Shown: piece by piece, positions 43,986 to 57,117 of the stretch
How the letters are laid out: every line of letters starts with the position of its first letter
Position numbering within the stretch: the stretch's first letter is position 1
Source of the DNA: Mycoplasmopsis pulmonis
GTDB taxonomy: Bacteria; Bacillota_I; Bacilli_A; Mycoplasmatales; Metamycoplasmataceae
DNA: 64,000 bases
Assembly: GCF_900660575.1 (NCBI RefSeq)
Contig: NZ_LR215008.1
Span: 620,001-684,000, forward strand
Reading direction: 5' to 3'
Made by a program: the position numbers and the translations under genes
Notes under the pieces: model-generated
Database searches by the model: none
Told to the model about the DNA's origin: nothing
What the model saw: only the letters and a program-made list of their open reading frames with translations

Positions 43986-44459
43986 TTATTTGTCATTAAC
44001 TGACAAAATTTTTGTTGTGTATTTGTCAGGGGCGTCAATTTCAACAACATCACCTTTAGAAAAACCAATAATTGATTTTGCAAGAGGAGATTCATAAGAG
44101 ATTTTGTTTTGAGTTGGATCAGTGTCAAAAGAACCAACAATTTTAAAAGTCCTTTCTTTTCCAGTTGATTGGTTTAAAATTCTTACAACTGAGCCAAGGC
44201 CTATTTTGTCAGAGTGACTTTCTTGAATTGAAATGGCATTTGAAAGAATGTTTTCAAGTTCTGTGATTCTATCTTCAATTTGACCTTGCTTTTCTCTAGC
44301 TGCATCATATTCAGCATTTTCTGAAAGATCACCTTGTTGACGAGCTTCTTTAATTTCTAAAATAACAGCTGGTCTTTCAACATTAATTAGATGTCATTTT
44401 TCTTCTTCATATTTTTTAATAGTCTCTTGAGTTAAATAAATTTTATTTTTTTCTTCCAT
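43986..44459 (-). CDS. greA: Transcription elongation factor GreA
   Basis: A 157-residue factor that rescues backtracked RNA polymerase. The N-terminal coiled coil carries the acidic tip GDLSENAEYDAAREKQGQIE. The C-terminal FKBP-like domain has GSVVRILNQ, SYESPLAKSIIGFSKGDVVE. Length is standard. It stops 11 bp before the kinase ATG. Confidence 0.96.
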
Positions 44460-44544
44460 ATTCTTTTCCTTTCTAAGCACTTTTATACAGCTTTAACTTT
44501 TTAAAACTAAAAGTTAAAACATTTTGATTTTGTAAGATGTTATT

Positions 44545-45225
44545 TTAATTTAAATTTTTAACAATTAATAAAAATTCTGATTTAACTTTTGAAATTTCAT
44601 ATTTTTGTTTTAAAAAGTTTAAATCTTTTAATAATGTTTCTAAATCATTTTTTTTAGAGCCGTTGCAATGAATTAAAATCATAGCATTTTTTTTGACAAG
44701 TTTAAGACATTGATTGTATATTTGGTTGTAACTTGAGTCAAAATTTATGGCTAGGGCTAAGTCAAAGTCCTCTTTTGAATAGGAGCTTCGAAAAACATAT
44801 TTTGGATCTTTAGCAGTTATTTTTTCAACTAAGTCTTTGTTATAGTCTTCATATAAAATCTCGGTTTCAAAGTCTATTAAGGATTTAATTGAAAAATAAA
44901 TGTATTCATTTTCTTTTCCTAAAAGAGCTATTTTTTTATAGTTATTTCTATAAATTGTATTCAAAATAAAATCAAGATCAAGATCATCAAATTTTGAAGA
45001 GCTAATCTTTTTAAGCTCAAGATCAATTTCTCCTGCATTAGGACGCATTATTTTTTCAAGCTCTTTTTCTTTAAAATCTTCGTTTTTTTTAATTTTTTTA
45101 ACCTTTAGTTTAATAAAAATATAACAAATAATAGCAATTGCACTTACTACAAAAATTGAAGCAAAAAGTACTATTTTAGAAGGAGTTCACTCCGAAGTAG
45201 AAAAATGAGATTTTAGACTAAGCAC
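44545..45225 (-). CDS. Membrane-anchored methyltransferase-like protein
   Basis: A 226-residue protein. A GTG start (MLSLKSHFSTSEWTPSKIVL) leads into one membrane segment at about 18-40. The soluble part resembles a Rossmann fold: YKKIALLGKENEYIYFSIKS, FDLALAINFD, AMILIHCNG. Mycoplasma genomes often carry a putative methyltransferase of this kind here (BC85_0335 type, from memory), but no clear SAM motif is visible. It starts 1 bp from the upstream stop. Confidence 0.6.
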
Positions 45226-45226
45226 T

Positions 45227-45565
45227 TTAGTTTCTCTCTTCTTTTAAGAATTTTTGATAGCTTTTTTCATAAATAAAGTCATATTCAAAATACTCAAACA
45301 TGGCTCTAACTAGCTCTTCGTTTTCTTTTTTTGAGCTCATAAACTCAAAAAAAGCAGGAAAAATCTCTGATTTTATCTCTTCATCATCAAGAAAGGTCAA
45401 TTCTTGATCAGTGTCATAAAAAATTTCAATTTCGCCATCAATAAAAAGAAATTTGAAGTATTGATCTTCAATTTCAATTTGCATAACCACATAAGCCTCA
45501 GAGCCATCTTCAAAGATAATTTGACGTGATTCAATTTCATCAATTATTTTTTGGCTAAGTTGCAT
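45227..45565 (-). CDS. DUF1292/YrzB-like protein
   Basis: A 112-residue acidic protein. The N-terminal half (DGSEAYVVMQIEIEDQYFKF) has the two-strand pattern of DUF1292, and the order alaS-ruvX-yrzB-like matches Bacillus. Function unknown. Its ATG overlaps the ruvX stop. Confidence 0.6.
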   Translation of the reverse strand: MQLSQKIIDEIESRQIIFEDGSEAYVVMQIEIEDQYFKFLFIDGEIEIFYDTDQELTFLDDEEIKSEIFPAFFEFMSSKKENEELVRAMFEYFEYDFIYEKSYQKFLKEERN

Positions 45566-46005
45566 TATCTAACTCCTAAAAAGTTATTTAAATAATAATT
45601 CAAAAGCAAAGCAGCTGCCATTGAATCTTTTTTTTCTTTAATTTTGCTCTGAGATATATTAGTCTCTTTTAGCATTGCTTTTGCTTTAACAGTTGAAAGG
45701 CGCTCATCAACTAAAACAATTCTTTGACTAAAAGTTTTTCTTAAAAGTTTTTCAAATTCTTCAACCATAATTGAGCGCTCACTTCTAGTTCCTGTCATTC
45801 GAAGAGGATAACCTAGAATTATGGTGTCAAATTCATATTTTTTTTCATAGTGTTTAAGTTTATTAATAACTTTTTTGAAGTTATTTTCTTCAAAAAAGAA
45901 ATTTTCAAGGGGAATAGCAAATGAATTACTTATAGGATCACTAATGGCAAAGCCACAACTTTTTGTTCCTAAATCAAGAGCTATTTTACGCATTACTTTA
46001 GCCAT
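45565..46005 (-). CDS. ruvX: Holliday junction resolvase-like RuvX (YqgF)
   Basis: A 146-residue RNase H-fold protein involved in 16S rRNA 5' processing or junction resolution. Motifs: KIALDLGTKSCGFAISDP (first Asp), IILGYPLRMTGTRSERS, LVDERLSTVKAK and KKDSMAAALLLNYYL (last Asp). The start may be Met1 at 46005, overlapping alaS by 8 bp, or Met5. Confidence 0.92.
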   Translation of the reverse strand: MAKVMRKIALDLGTKSCGFAISDPISNSFAIPLENFFFEENNFKKVINKLKHYEKKYEFDTIILGYPLRMTGTRSERSIMVEEFEKLLRKTFSQRIVLVDERLSTVKAKAMLKETNISQSKIKEKKDSMAAALLLNYYLNNFLGVR

Positions 46006-48619
46006 TTAACACCTTCAATATTTTATCTTTTGTAATTTTATCACTTGTAAAACCTTGAACTAAAATAGCATTTCCTCCACCTTTGAGCGAATATTCACTT
46101 TTTAGTAAATTAAAGATCTTATTTGAATCATATTTTTTAGAGGCAATTGTTAGAATAGTTGAGTTTTTTTCAACACTAGCTAGAATAATTAAAAGATCAT
46201 CAAATTTTTCTCTTAATTGAGCTCCTTGAGCTTTAATTGTATTTTTATCAGCTTCTAAGTTAATATAAACTTTGTAGTTTGCTATATTTTCAAATTCAAG
46301 ATTTTCAAAGTTGATTTCAACGTTTTCTTGAGATTTTAGAGCTTTTTTAAATTCTTGTTGAAGAGCTAAAATAGACTCTTCAACTTCAACTTGTCTTTGT
46401 TCTAAATCATCACTTTTAAATTGGTTTTTGTATTTAAAACTAGGATTAATTTTTTGAATTTTCTTGATAATGTTTTGTTGTTGTTCAATTAGATTATCTA
46501 AGTGCTCTTGATTAAAAGCTCTAACTAATTTTTCTGTTGTAATGGCACTTATTCTAAAAATTCCAGTTCCTTTATTTTCAACAGAGATGATTTTAAAGTT
46601 TTCAATTAACTTAGTATTGGGAATGTGAGTTCCACCACAAAGATCACTTGTAATGTTTTTGAAAGTAACAATTCTAACATTTGTTGGATCCATGTACTCA
46701 GTTTCTTCAATTGTGATGATTGCTCCCATTTCCTTGGCTTTGTCAATTGTTTCATTGCTATATTGTCTATCAATTGAAAGTTCAATGATTTTTCTGACTT
46801 GTTTTTCAATTTCTTTGATTTTCTCTTTTGAGGGTTTATTTTGACTAGGAAAGTCAAAAGTTAGACGTTTTTCATTGTTATTTGAACCAAGTTGGACAAC
46901 AAAAGGACCTATTTGATCTCTTAAAACTTTAAAAAGTAAGTGAGTAGCTGAGTGGTTTCTTTCTAGATTTTTTCTATTTTTAGCATCCACTACACATTTA
47001 AGCTCTTTTGATGAGTCAATTTCACCTTTAACAAGGTGAACATGATTTCAGTTTTTGTCTTTGAAAACTTCTAGAATTTTGAATTTTTTTCCATCTTGTT
47101 CAACATAGCCTTGATCGTGTTTTTGACCACCGCTAGTTGCATAAAAAGGAGTTTTGTCTAAAATAAAATAACCTTGACCTTCGAGTTTGTTTAGCTTAGA
47201 CTCTGAGTTAAAAAGATATAAAATCTTGCTAGTTGTTTCTAAAGTATCATATCCAACAAATTCATCAACTTTTTTGTCAATGTTGGCTAAAAAGTTGATG
47301 ACCTTTTTCATTCCATCACCTTTTTTACTTTTTGATTTTAATTCATGCTCTTGTCTATATTTTTCAAATTCTTCAAGGCTAATTTCAACACCTTTTTCTT
47401 TGGCCATTTCTTTAGTTAATTCAACTGGATAGCCATAGGTGTCAAACATTTTAAAAACAATTGAAGCATCAATTTTTTTTGATTTTTCAAATTCTTTTTC
47501 AAGAATTTTTTTTCCTTGATCAATTGTTTTTGAAAATAAAAGCTCTTCATCTTTAATTACTTTAGCTACATGTTTTGTATCATAGTCAAAAATTAGTGAA
47601 TCTTTGATAACTGGAACTAATTTATATAAAAAAGCCTCATCTTTAATTCCAAGTTGAATTCCAGTTCTATAAGCTCTTCTAATTAATCTTCTAATGATGT
47701 AGTCTCTTCCAACATTGGAAACACCAGCTCCATCACCTATGGCATTTGCAACGCTTCGCATGTGATCTGCAATAATTTTAAAGTAGGTATTAATTTCTCT
47801 TTGAACAGGCTCGTTTTGAAAGTAATTTTCAACAACATATTTTTTGTTGGTTAATTTTTCAATTGCTCTAATTATTGGTAAAAATAAATCAGTGTCATAG
47901 TTGGTAGGAGCGTTTTGTAAAATTGAAACAATTCTTTCAAAACCAGCTCCAGTATCAATGTTTTTTAGCTTTAATTCACTATAGTTGTTTTTACCGTCAT
48001 TGTTAAAAGTTGAAAAAACAATATTTCATATTTCAATGTAGCGATCATTTTCAATGTCTTCTTTTAGAAGCTCAACTCCTCTAGGATCATATTTTGGACC
48101 TCTATCATAAAAAATTTCAGTATTTGGTCCACAAGGGCCCATACCAACGTCTCAAAAGTTAGTTTTTCTTGATCCTGCAATTAAATGGCTTGGATCAAAG
48201 CCTAAATCTAGTCAAATTTGTTTTGTTTCTAGATCTTCATGATAGTAAGTAAAATAGAGCTTTTCTTTTTCTAGTTTTAAAACATCAAGGACAAATTCTT
48301 TGGCAAAAGCAAGAGCTTCTTTTTTAAAATAATCTCCAATTGAAAAATTACCTAGCATTTCAAAAAAAGTATGATGGCGAGCTGTAATACCAACATTTTC
48401 GATGTCATTTGTTCTAATTGATTTTTGGGAATTAACAATTCTTGGTGAAGGTGGAGTTTTTTTTCCTGAAAAATAATCCTTTAAAGTAGCCACTCCCGAG
48501 TTAATCCACAAAAGGGAAGGATCATCAACTGGAATAAGTGATTTTGACTCGAGTTTGAGATGGTTTTTTGATTCAAAAAATGTAATTCATTTTTGCCTAA
48601 TTTCTTTTGAGCTTAGCAT
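45998..48619 (-). CDS. alaS: Alanyl-tRNA synthetase
   Basis: An 873-residue class II synthetase with editing domain. Aminoacylation core: [63 protein letters not shown]-type motif DTGAGFERI. Editing site: [13 protein letters not shown] and [12 protein letters not shown] (zinc His/Cys). A C-Ala domain ends with [17 protein letters not shown] precedes the ATG. It heads the alaS-ruvX-yrzB cluster. Confidence 0.97.
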
Positions 48620-48655
48620 GGTGGTTTCTCCTTAATTTAAAAAATCTTATTAAAT

Positions 48656-49827
<1,172 letters not shown>

Positions 49828-49833
49828 CTTATT

Positions 49834-52800
49834 TTAAGCAAAGTTTACAAGTCTAAAGCTAACTTGTCTTTCAATATTGGCAATTTTTAATTTTAAAACA
49901 ATATCTCATTCTTGATTTGAAGATCCAACTTGATTAGCTGAGACTAATTCATAGCTAACACTAGTTATGCGATCAAATTTCATAAGTGCAAGTTTTTGTT
50001 CATTAGATAAAGCACCAAATTCTGATCCTTTAGGAACTTCTTTGGAAGGGTCTCATCAACTACCTTTATTAAGAGCATCAATTTTAGAAATTGCAGAGGT
50101 AATAATTTCATTATTTCTTTGCTCTTCAGTTTTAAATCCTGAAATAACTACAGGAACATATTTTAGAGCATTTGGATTTGATTTAAGGCTAACTTGCACA
50201 TAAATTTGAACTCCAGGTTCATTTGAGCCTTCTACACTAAAGTTTCTGTTAATTTTTCTTTGATCATTTGAAAGTGGTGAAGTTTCAAAAATTCAAACAA
50301 AGTTGTATCTTTGGCTTACTTCTCTAGAGGCATTGATTTGAATGTCTGTAACATCAAAGGTTTGAGCAGTTTTTTCTCTTCCTTTTTGGTTTAGTTGAAC
50401 TGAAGGAATTTGGAATTCATTTACTGCAAGTTGATCATTACTTAAAAGTCCAACAATTTGACCATCATTAAAGATGCTTGAAGTTAAGCCTTTATGAATA
50501 ATTTGATAACTAAAGTTTACCTCACCTCTATTACTATTTCTAGTTATTGAACTCTCTATTATCTTAATTTCGTATTCACCACTTGATCCTTCAAGTTTTT
50601 CACTTCCAATTTGTAGTGATGTAATTCATTCTTTGATTTTTGTAAAATCAACATCTTCAGGTTTTCTTGTTTCTTTTTCGTTTAGACCTTTTGTAAAAGT
50701 CACTTTTGTGTTGTTAATTCTTTCTTGAGCTGTAGTTAGTAAGTTTCTAACTACAATGTTTTCAAATTTTCTTGAAGTTGTGTTTTGGTATTCAAAAGTA
50801 TATGAAAATGTTAGAATTCCATCTGTATCATTGGCTTGGGTCTCTGTTATGTTTTCATATTCAAGATTTCAACTAATTAAGCTTGATGGGATTTCTTTTC
50901 CACCAATGTAGACTCTTTCAACTAATTCAACAAATTTAGCAGCTCCTTCTTTAGTTCTAAAAAATGAAGGTTTGTATCTATTATAAGAATTTCTAAAGTA
51001 AACTTGAGCGCTATTAACTTGATCTTGAATAATGGTTTTAAATCCAGGAACAATTACATTAACTAACTCTTCTCTAGTTACTCCATCAACTACATAAGTA
51101 ACTTTTACTTGAAGATTAACAGAGCCATTTTGAGGGTTTCTACTTAGAATTTGAACAATTTGAGCACTTAGTCTATCTTTGTCATCTACTTTTTGTGGAT
51201 CAGGAATTTTTATTGGAAGATCTCTAATTGCAAAGTCACTAACATTTGTATTGTTAGGTAAAATTGTGTTTTGAAGAGTGTTTGCTCTTTGGAAGAAAAT
51301 ATTTCTTGGCACTCTTAAAAATGTTCTAATAACATTGAAAACATTGGCTATGTCAAAGGCTTTAGATCTAAATCCTCTTAGTCTATGAGTAAATAAATAT
51401 AAAGGAGTTTTTCCTGTTGAACTAGAAGAGTCATCTATTGTAAGACCAAGTTCAAGGGTTAAAATACCATGTTCAATATCACTTTGGTTAGGATCAATAA
51501 CTCTTTGAAGACTTAGCTCAGGATTAAAATCTTTAAATTGTTCATCAAGGGTAGGTAAAACAACGTTTTCAGATTTAATTTGATTAACTAAATACTCTTC
51601 AAAACGTTGAGAAGCTCTATCACCGGTAAATGTAAATGAAAAGCGTCCTTGGTTAGTAATTCAGTCTTGAATTTTTCTAATTCTTTCACTATTTACATTT
51701 TCAGAGGTGTTAAATCCTTCAAGATTAACAATATAATTTAAGAAAACAAATTTAGATCTTGAGCTATCATTTTGGTCTAATTTTTTTCAATTTTCATGAT
51801 CTTCTTTAGTTAAAAATACATTAACTCTAGCACTCATTGTTCCTTTGGCATCATCATAAGAATTTATTGATTCAATTTCAAAATTTAATCATGGATATCT
51901 TCTTATAAGTGCAAATCTATTAATTTCTTTAGGATTGGTAAAAAGTGAGACAATTTCACTTTTGTCAATTTCAGAAGCTGAACTAGCTCCTTCAGGTAAA
52001 AATGAAGAAGGTAGTTTAGAGCTTAGCTCATCTTTTCTTGAAGGTAAAACTTCAAATCTAGGTTTTGCATTGGTAATTTGACTTTCAAGCTCTTCTTGGG
52101 TTAAAAATCCATCAACATATCTAAAAAAGCTTTCAGTGTATTTTGAAGAACCCTCTCCTGCTTCAGCGATTATTTGAACTAGAACTTTTGAAGTTGTTTT
52201 TTCTTTATAAAATAGTTCAGAGTCATTTGCAATTTCAGCATTTTCTGCAGTTGATGTTATAACTTTTAAATCTTTAAGATTTTTTTCATTATCAACAAAG
52301 TCTTGTCAAATTTGCGAGTCTAAGTCATTGATATCTTTAAATTTATAAGAGTTAAATCCTAATGGCTCTGGCTTAGTGTTATTAAAAATTCGCTCATAAA
52401 TTTGTTTTCCAACATAACCTATTCTATAGTTTATGTGTTTTCCAACAAATCTTTTTTTATCTAGCTCTGAAAGTGAAGAAATTGGATCTAAATCAAGATC
52501 TTCAATAGAATCAGAAGGAGGCTCACTTATGTTATTGCTTAAAACTTGAGAAGGTAAAATTGTAGATTTATTAACAGTATTTTTAACTAAAGGTTGGAAA
52601 TTTGCTGCTTTAAGTCTATCTAAAGCTTGGCTAACTAATTGTTTATAAACTAAAAAGTCTTTGTTATTTATTGTTTGAAATTCAAAGCTAAATTTTTCAT
52701 TAAAAGCAACATTTGAGCCTTCTTTAGAAGTTGCTAAAAAGTTTGCTTTAATGCTTCCTTTTTCATCGCTAACATCACTAAAGCCTTCAAATTTAAAATC

Positions 52801-53520
52801 TAAATTTGAACTAGCTAGAATTGGATTACTGTCATGGTTAATTATTTGAGGCTCATAAACTTTTATAGTTTTTTCTTGGCCATTTTGGTCACTTTGATTA
52901 TAGCTTTGGTTTAGTATTTGAGAAGGTAAAACATATCTAGGGTTTTTTAATTTTGAATTTGGATCTTTTGATCTAATTTTAGCTAGATTATCAAAAGTTA
53001 AATAACCAGAGTTTTTTAAAGAGACAAATTTTTCTTGAATAAGAGCAAGAGCTTGTTTTTGAATTGATGAGTTTTCAATTTCTTGTCTTGTAGCAAAGCC
53101 ATCTATTTCAATGTTATATTTTTTTACTTGATAGTCCTCAGTTGCATTATTAATTTCAACTTGAATAGTAACTATTAATTTTCTAAAATCCTCAGAGGGC
53201 TTAACTTCAGTAACTTTGTAGTTTAGCCTTGTGTCTTTTTCAAGATCATAAATGATCTCAATGTCTTCTTTTTTAACATCAAGGGTACTGATTTTTTTGT
53301 TGTCTTTTAAAAGCTGTTTTTCAGAAGTTAAAGCTACTTTAAATTCTTGGGCATCACTAACTAATTGCTCAGCTTCACTTCGAGAGAGTAAATTTTTAAC
53401 TTCAGAGCCGCTTTTGCCAAGAGAAGTATAAACAAGAGCAACTGAAAAACCAGTTCCTGCAAATAATACACCAGCTGTTATTCCTAGACCAAGTAAAATT
53501 ATTTTAAGCTTTTTATTCAT
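49834..53520 (-). CDS. Large anchored surface protein with repeated lipoprotein-type domains
   Basis: A 1228-residue protein. The N-terminus has one hydrophobic segment (residues 6-32, GLGITAGVLFAGTGFSVALV) but no lipobox Cys, so it is anchored by an uncleaved signal or a cleaved one without lipid. The rest is extracellular, with recurring units containing LPS(Q/S)(I/V/F)L (YVLPSQILNQ, TILPSQVLSN, KLPSSFLPEG) and beta strands such as GTMSARVNVFLTKED. These fit multiple copies of the domain found singly in Vsa. No catalytic motif is seen. A structural or adhesin role is inferred. It has its own leader and terminator between the rplQ and mnmA blocks. Confidence 0.75.
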
Positions 53521-53746
53521 AAATTTCTAACCTCGATTTACCTATTAATTTTTATATTGATTTGTCTATTTTGTCTATAGTTTAGTTTATCCCAAACAAT
53601 TTCTTTAAGATTTTTTAAAATTTGAGCTCATTGATGCTTTGAATTATAAAGCAACATTGTTTAAGATAGTATAGTTTTAAATTATACCAAATTAAATCAG
53701 TTTAAAAGGAGCTTAACTAGCTAATTTAAGGGCTAATTTATAAGAT

Positions 53747-53768
53747 AAATCACCCTGAAGGTGATTTT
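53747..53768 (-). terminator. Hairpin at the end of the ribosomal operon
   Basis: Minus-strand AAATCACC - TTCA - GGGTGATTT directly behind rplQ. The following run is only weakly T-rich, so termination may be partial. Confidence 0.5.
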
Positions 53769-54129
53769 AAACTAGTTCAATAATAGCCATTTTAGTGTTG
53801 TCTCCTTGACGAGGAGGCAATTTGATAATTCTAGTGTAGCCACCATTTCGATTTTTGTACTTTGGAGCTAATGTATCAAAAAGATACTTTAGAGCATCTG
53901 TTCCATCTTTGGTTTTAATTTTTCTCATAGATGCAGCTGCTAGTCTTCTTGAGGCTAAGGTATTTTTCTTACCTTTAGTAATTAATTTATCAACAACTTT
54001 TCTTAGTTCTTTAGCTCTTGTTAGAGTTGTTGTGATTTTACCATTGACTATAATTTCAGTAGAAAGCGATCTTAAAACATTTTTTCTTCAAGTGCTATTT
54101 CTTCTATATAACTGTGTTGGATTAGCCAT
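53767..54129 (-). CDS. rplQ: 50S ribosomal protein L17
   Basis: A 120-residue protein. [40 protein letters not shown] and [20 protein letters not shown] are family marks. The ATG overlaps the rpoA stop (TAATG). Last gene of the ribosomal operon. A hairpin AAAATCACC / GGTGATTT lies just after the stop. Confidence 0.96.
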
Positions 54130-55130
54130 TATTTTTCCCCTCTATTTAAAGTGACATTATATTCTTTTAATTTTTGAATAATCTCTTCAACAGATTTTTT
54201 ACCTAAGTTTTTAACAGCTACTAAATCATCTTCAGTTAGTGTTAAAATGTCTGCTAATTTTGTATAACCTTGTCTTTTTAGAGCGTTAATTGAACGAACT
54301 GAAAGATCAAGTGAGGTAATATCAACTGAGTGAATTGATGGTTCAACTTTTTCTTGTTTTTTTTGTTCAAAAACATCAACTGCATCCAAGTTTTTAACAT
54401 CCCCTATTACTTGTAGATGAGCTATTAAAATTTGAGCAGCTTGAGAAAGAATGTTTTTGGTATCAATTGTGCCTTTGGTTTTAATTTCAATTTCAAGTTC
54501 TTCTTCAATGTTTAAAGATGAAGAGTTGATTTCTTGAACCTTTACTTTAACTTTTTCAACTGGAGAAAAATCTGAGTCAATTGCTAAGAATTTACCTCTT
54601 TTAATTGTTGAGTTTAATAAAGCAACTTTTTCTTCAATTAGTTTTTTGTTGTCTTCAAAACTAATATATCCTCTTCCAACATGGAAATAAACTTCCATAA
54701 CAAAAGGTTTTTGACCATTATTAGTTGCAATTTCTAGGTCTTTGTTAACAATTTCAATTTCTGGATTTTCTGGAAATTTCAAATCAGAAGAAGTAATTTT
54801 TTCATTTTTAGTCTCAATTACTCCTCTATAGATTTTGTTGTCTTCAAAAATATTTTCATCATAGACTAGATGAATATTTTTTACATTTAACATAATCATT
54901 TGTACATCTTCAACAATATCAGAGATAGTGTCAAATTCTTGATCTACATCTTTGATTTTGATGGCAAAAGGTACAACTGAAGTAATAGATGATAACAAGG
55001 TTCTTCTTAGGGCAGTTCCAATTGTTGAGCCAAAACCTCTTTCTAGAGGTTCGATTTTAAATGTGGTTTCATAGTCATTAACTCTTTTAGTTTTGACTTC
55101 TTTATATTTAATTTGAACCATTTTTTTCAT
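54129..55130 (-). CDS. rpoA: RNA polymerase alpha subunit
   Basis: A 333-residue subunit. N-terminal dimer domain with PLERGFGSTIGTALRRTLLS. C-terminal DNA-binding domain with LDLSVRSINALKRQGYTKLA and DLVAVKNLGKKSVEEIIQKL. Met1 or Met4 may be the start. It lies between rpsK and rplQ as in most bacteria. Confidence 0.97.
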   Translation of the reverse strand: MKKMVQIKYKEVKTKRVNDYETTFKIEPLERGFGSTIGTALRRTLLSSITSVVPFAIKIKDVDQEFDTISDIVEDVQMIMLNVKNIHLVYDENIFEDNKIYRGVIETKNEKITSSDLKFPENPEIEIVNKDLEIATNNGQKPFVMEVYFHVGRGYISFEDNKKLIEEKVALLNSTIKRGKFLAIDSDFSPVEKVKVKVQEINSSSLNIEEELEIEIKTKGTIDTKNILSQAAQILIAHLQVIGDVKNLDAVDVFEQKKQEKVEPSIHSVDITSLDLSVRSINALKRQGYTKLADILTLTEDDLVAVKNLGKKSVEEIIQKLKEYNVTLNRGEK

Positions 55131-55134
55131 CTTA

Positions 55135-55545
55135 TTACCTTGCTTTCTCTCGTTTTAAAACTCTTTTTGGAGGACGAGTACCATTGTGAGCTTGAGGAGT
55201 TACATCAACAATTTGACTCACTGATATCCCTGAAACTTCAATTTGTTTTCTAGCGGCATCTCTTCCTTGACCAATTCCTTTTACTCTAACGCTAACTTCT
55301 CTAATTCCATGTTCTTTAGCTTTTTCGCTAGCATTTTGAGCTGCAAGTCCAGCTGCATAGGCTGTTTTTTTCTTAGTTCCTTTGTAACCAATTGTTCCAG
55401 AAGAAGCTCATGAAATAACATTTCCTTTTTCATCTGAGAAAGTAACTATTGTATTGTTATGAGTTGAGTGAATATGGGCAACACCATTAGTAACGTTTTT
55501 ACGTTTAACTTTTTTAGTTGTTTGGCTTGATCTTCTTTGTGCCAT
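55135..55545 (-). CDS. rpsK: 30S ribosomal protein S11
   Basis: A 136-residue protein. [38 protein letters not shown] and [19 protein letters not shown] are diagnostic. A TGA Trp lies in ISWASSG. Confidence 0.96.
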
Positions 55546-55548
55546 GTT

Positions 55549-55947
55549 CTATTTACCTTTCTTTCCAGCAACTGTTTTTCTTGGACCTTTTCTAGTTCTT
55601 GCATTTTTTTGAGTAACTTGACCTCTAACAGGAAGCCCTTTTCTATGTCTTATTCCTCTATAACATTTAATTTCCATTAAACGTTTGATATTTAAAGAAA
55701 CTTCTCTTCTTAGATCCCCTTCAGTTAAGTAAGTTTTAGCTGAGTCTCTTATTGCTTGAAGTTGCTCTTCGCTTAGATCTTTAACTCTTGAGTCTTCTGT
55801 AAAAGTTTTTTCTTTTGCTTTTGCTAATTTTTCATTAGCTTTGACAATAATTTCCTTTGAAAGAGACTTTCCTATTCCAAGAATATAAGTTAGTGAAATA
55901 ACCACACGCTTATTAGAAGGAATTTCAATATTTAAAATACGTGCCAT
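55549..55947 (-). CDS. rpsM: 30S ribosomal protein S13
   Basis: A 132-residue protein. [33 protein letters not shown], and the C-terminal [20 protein letters not shown]. It is separated by 3 bp from rpsK. Confidence 0.97.
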   Translation of the reverse strand: MARILNIEIPSNKRVVISLTYILGIGKSLSKEIIVKANEKLAKAKEKTFTEDSRVKDLSEEQLQAIRDSAKTYLTEGDLRREVSLNIKRLMEIKCYRGIRHRKGLPVRGQVTQKNARTRKGPRKTVAGKKGK

Positions 55948-55953
55948 ATTTTA

Positions 55954-56067
55954 TTACCCTTGCCTTTGTTTGTGTTTTGGTTGAATACAAATAATTCTTC
56001 GTATCCCTTTTCTTTTAATGTTTTTGCAATCTTTACACATTGCTTTTACTGATGCTCTAACTTTCAT
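55954..56067 (-). CDS. rpmJ: 50S ribosomal protein L36
   Basis: A 37-residue zinc-ribbon protein, [20 protein letters not shown] then [17 protein letters not shown]. It has three Cys and one His of the usual zinc site (CxxC ... C ... H). Sits between infA and rpsM as expected. Confidence 0.95.
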   Translation of the reverse strand: MKVRASVKAMCKDCKNIKRKGIRRIICIQPKHKQRQG

Positions 56068-56149
56068 AGTTTTTTCCTTTGAAATTTTTGTTTGTTCATA
56101 TAGCTAAAGGACTTTTAAAGTTCTTTAGTTTTTATCTTAATTAAAAGAT

Positions 56150-56368
56150 TTATTTGTGTCTATATGTAATGCGGCCATTAGAAAGATCATGTGGGGAAAT
56201 TTCCACATCAACTATGTCTCCTGGCAAAATTCTAATTTTGTGAATTCTCATTTTACCAGAGATATGACCTTTTATGATTACTTTATTTTCAAGAAGTTCA
56301 AGTTCATATTTGTTTGTTGAAAACATCTTTAAAACTTTAGCTTGCATTTTTATTGACTTATCTGACAT
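56150..56368 (-). CDS. infA: Translation initiation factor IF-1
   Basis: A 72-residue S1-like fold. [40 protein letters not shown]. The ATG overlaps the map stop (TAATG). Confidence 0.95.
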   Translation of the reverse strand: MSDKSIKMQAKVLKMFSTNKYELELLENKVIIKGHISGKMRIHKIRILPGDIVDVEISPHDLSNGRITYRHK

Positions 56369-57117
56369 TAGATATCCTTTGTTAAAACAATTGCTTTTCA
56401 GTCTTGAATCAAGACAGTATGTTCATAGTGTGATGATTTTAACCCTGATTTTGCAACAACTGTTCAATTATCTTCTTTTGTATAGACTTGAGGAGATTTT
56501 TGTAAAATCATCGGTTCAATACAAATAACCATATTATTTCTAATTTTCATTCCAGAGCCTCTTGGAGCTCTATTAAAGACATAGGGACTCTCATGCAAAG
56601 CGCTGCCAATTCCATGTCCTGAGTATTCTCTAGGAGTAAAGACTTTTTGAGAGTCTAAATATTTTCCTATAGCATAGCCAATATCACCAATGGTTGCTCC
56701 TTTTTTAATGGCTTTAATACCTTTTTCGAAGGCAACTTTGGCAACATTAATTAAAAAAGCGTTTTCTTCATTTTCTGGTGAAAGGCTTTTGCTAAAGGCT
56801 GAATCAGAATAGTAGCCCTTGTAGATAACTCCAATGTCAATGGAAATTAAATCATCTTCTTTTAGCACTCTTTCATTTGGAATGCCGTGAATCAATTCTT
56901 CATTTAAAGAGGCACATATTGTAGCTGGAAAACCCATATAACCTTTAAAGGCTGGTTTTGCTCCTCTTTTGACAATTTCTTTAAAAGCAATTGAATCAAG
57001 TTCTTTTAAAGAAACCCCTGGTCTTATAAGGTCATAGATAACTTTTTTAACCTCTGCCAAGATTTGACAAGATTTTTTGATTAGTTCAATTTCTTGCTGT
57101 GTTTTAACCAAAGCCAT
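56368..57117 (-). CDS. map: Methionine aminopeptidase
   Basis: A 249-residue type I enzyme that removes initiator Met. All metal ligands are visible: [18 protein letters not shown] (two Asp), [14 protein letters not shown] (His), MVICIEPM (Glu), HYEHTVLI (Glu). Substrate His is in EELIHGIPN. One internal TGA Trp near residue 218. Confidence 0.96.
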
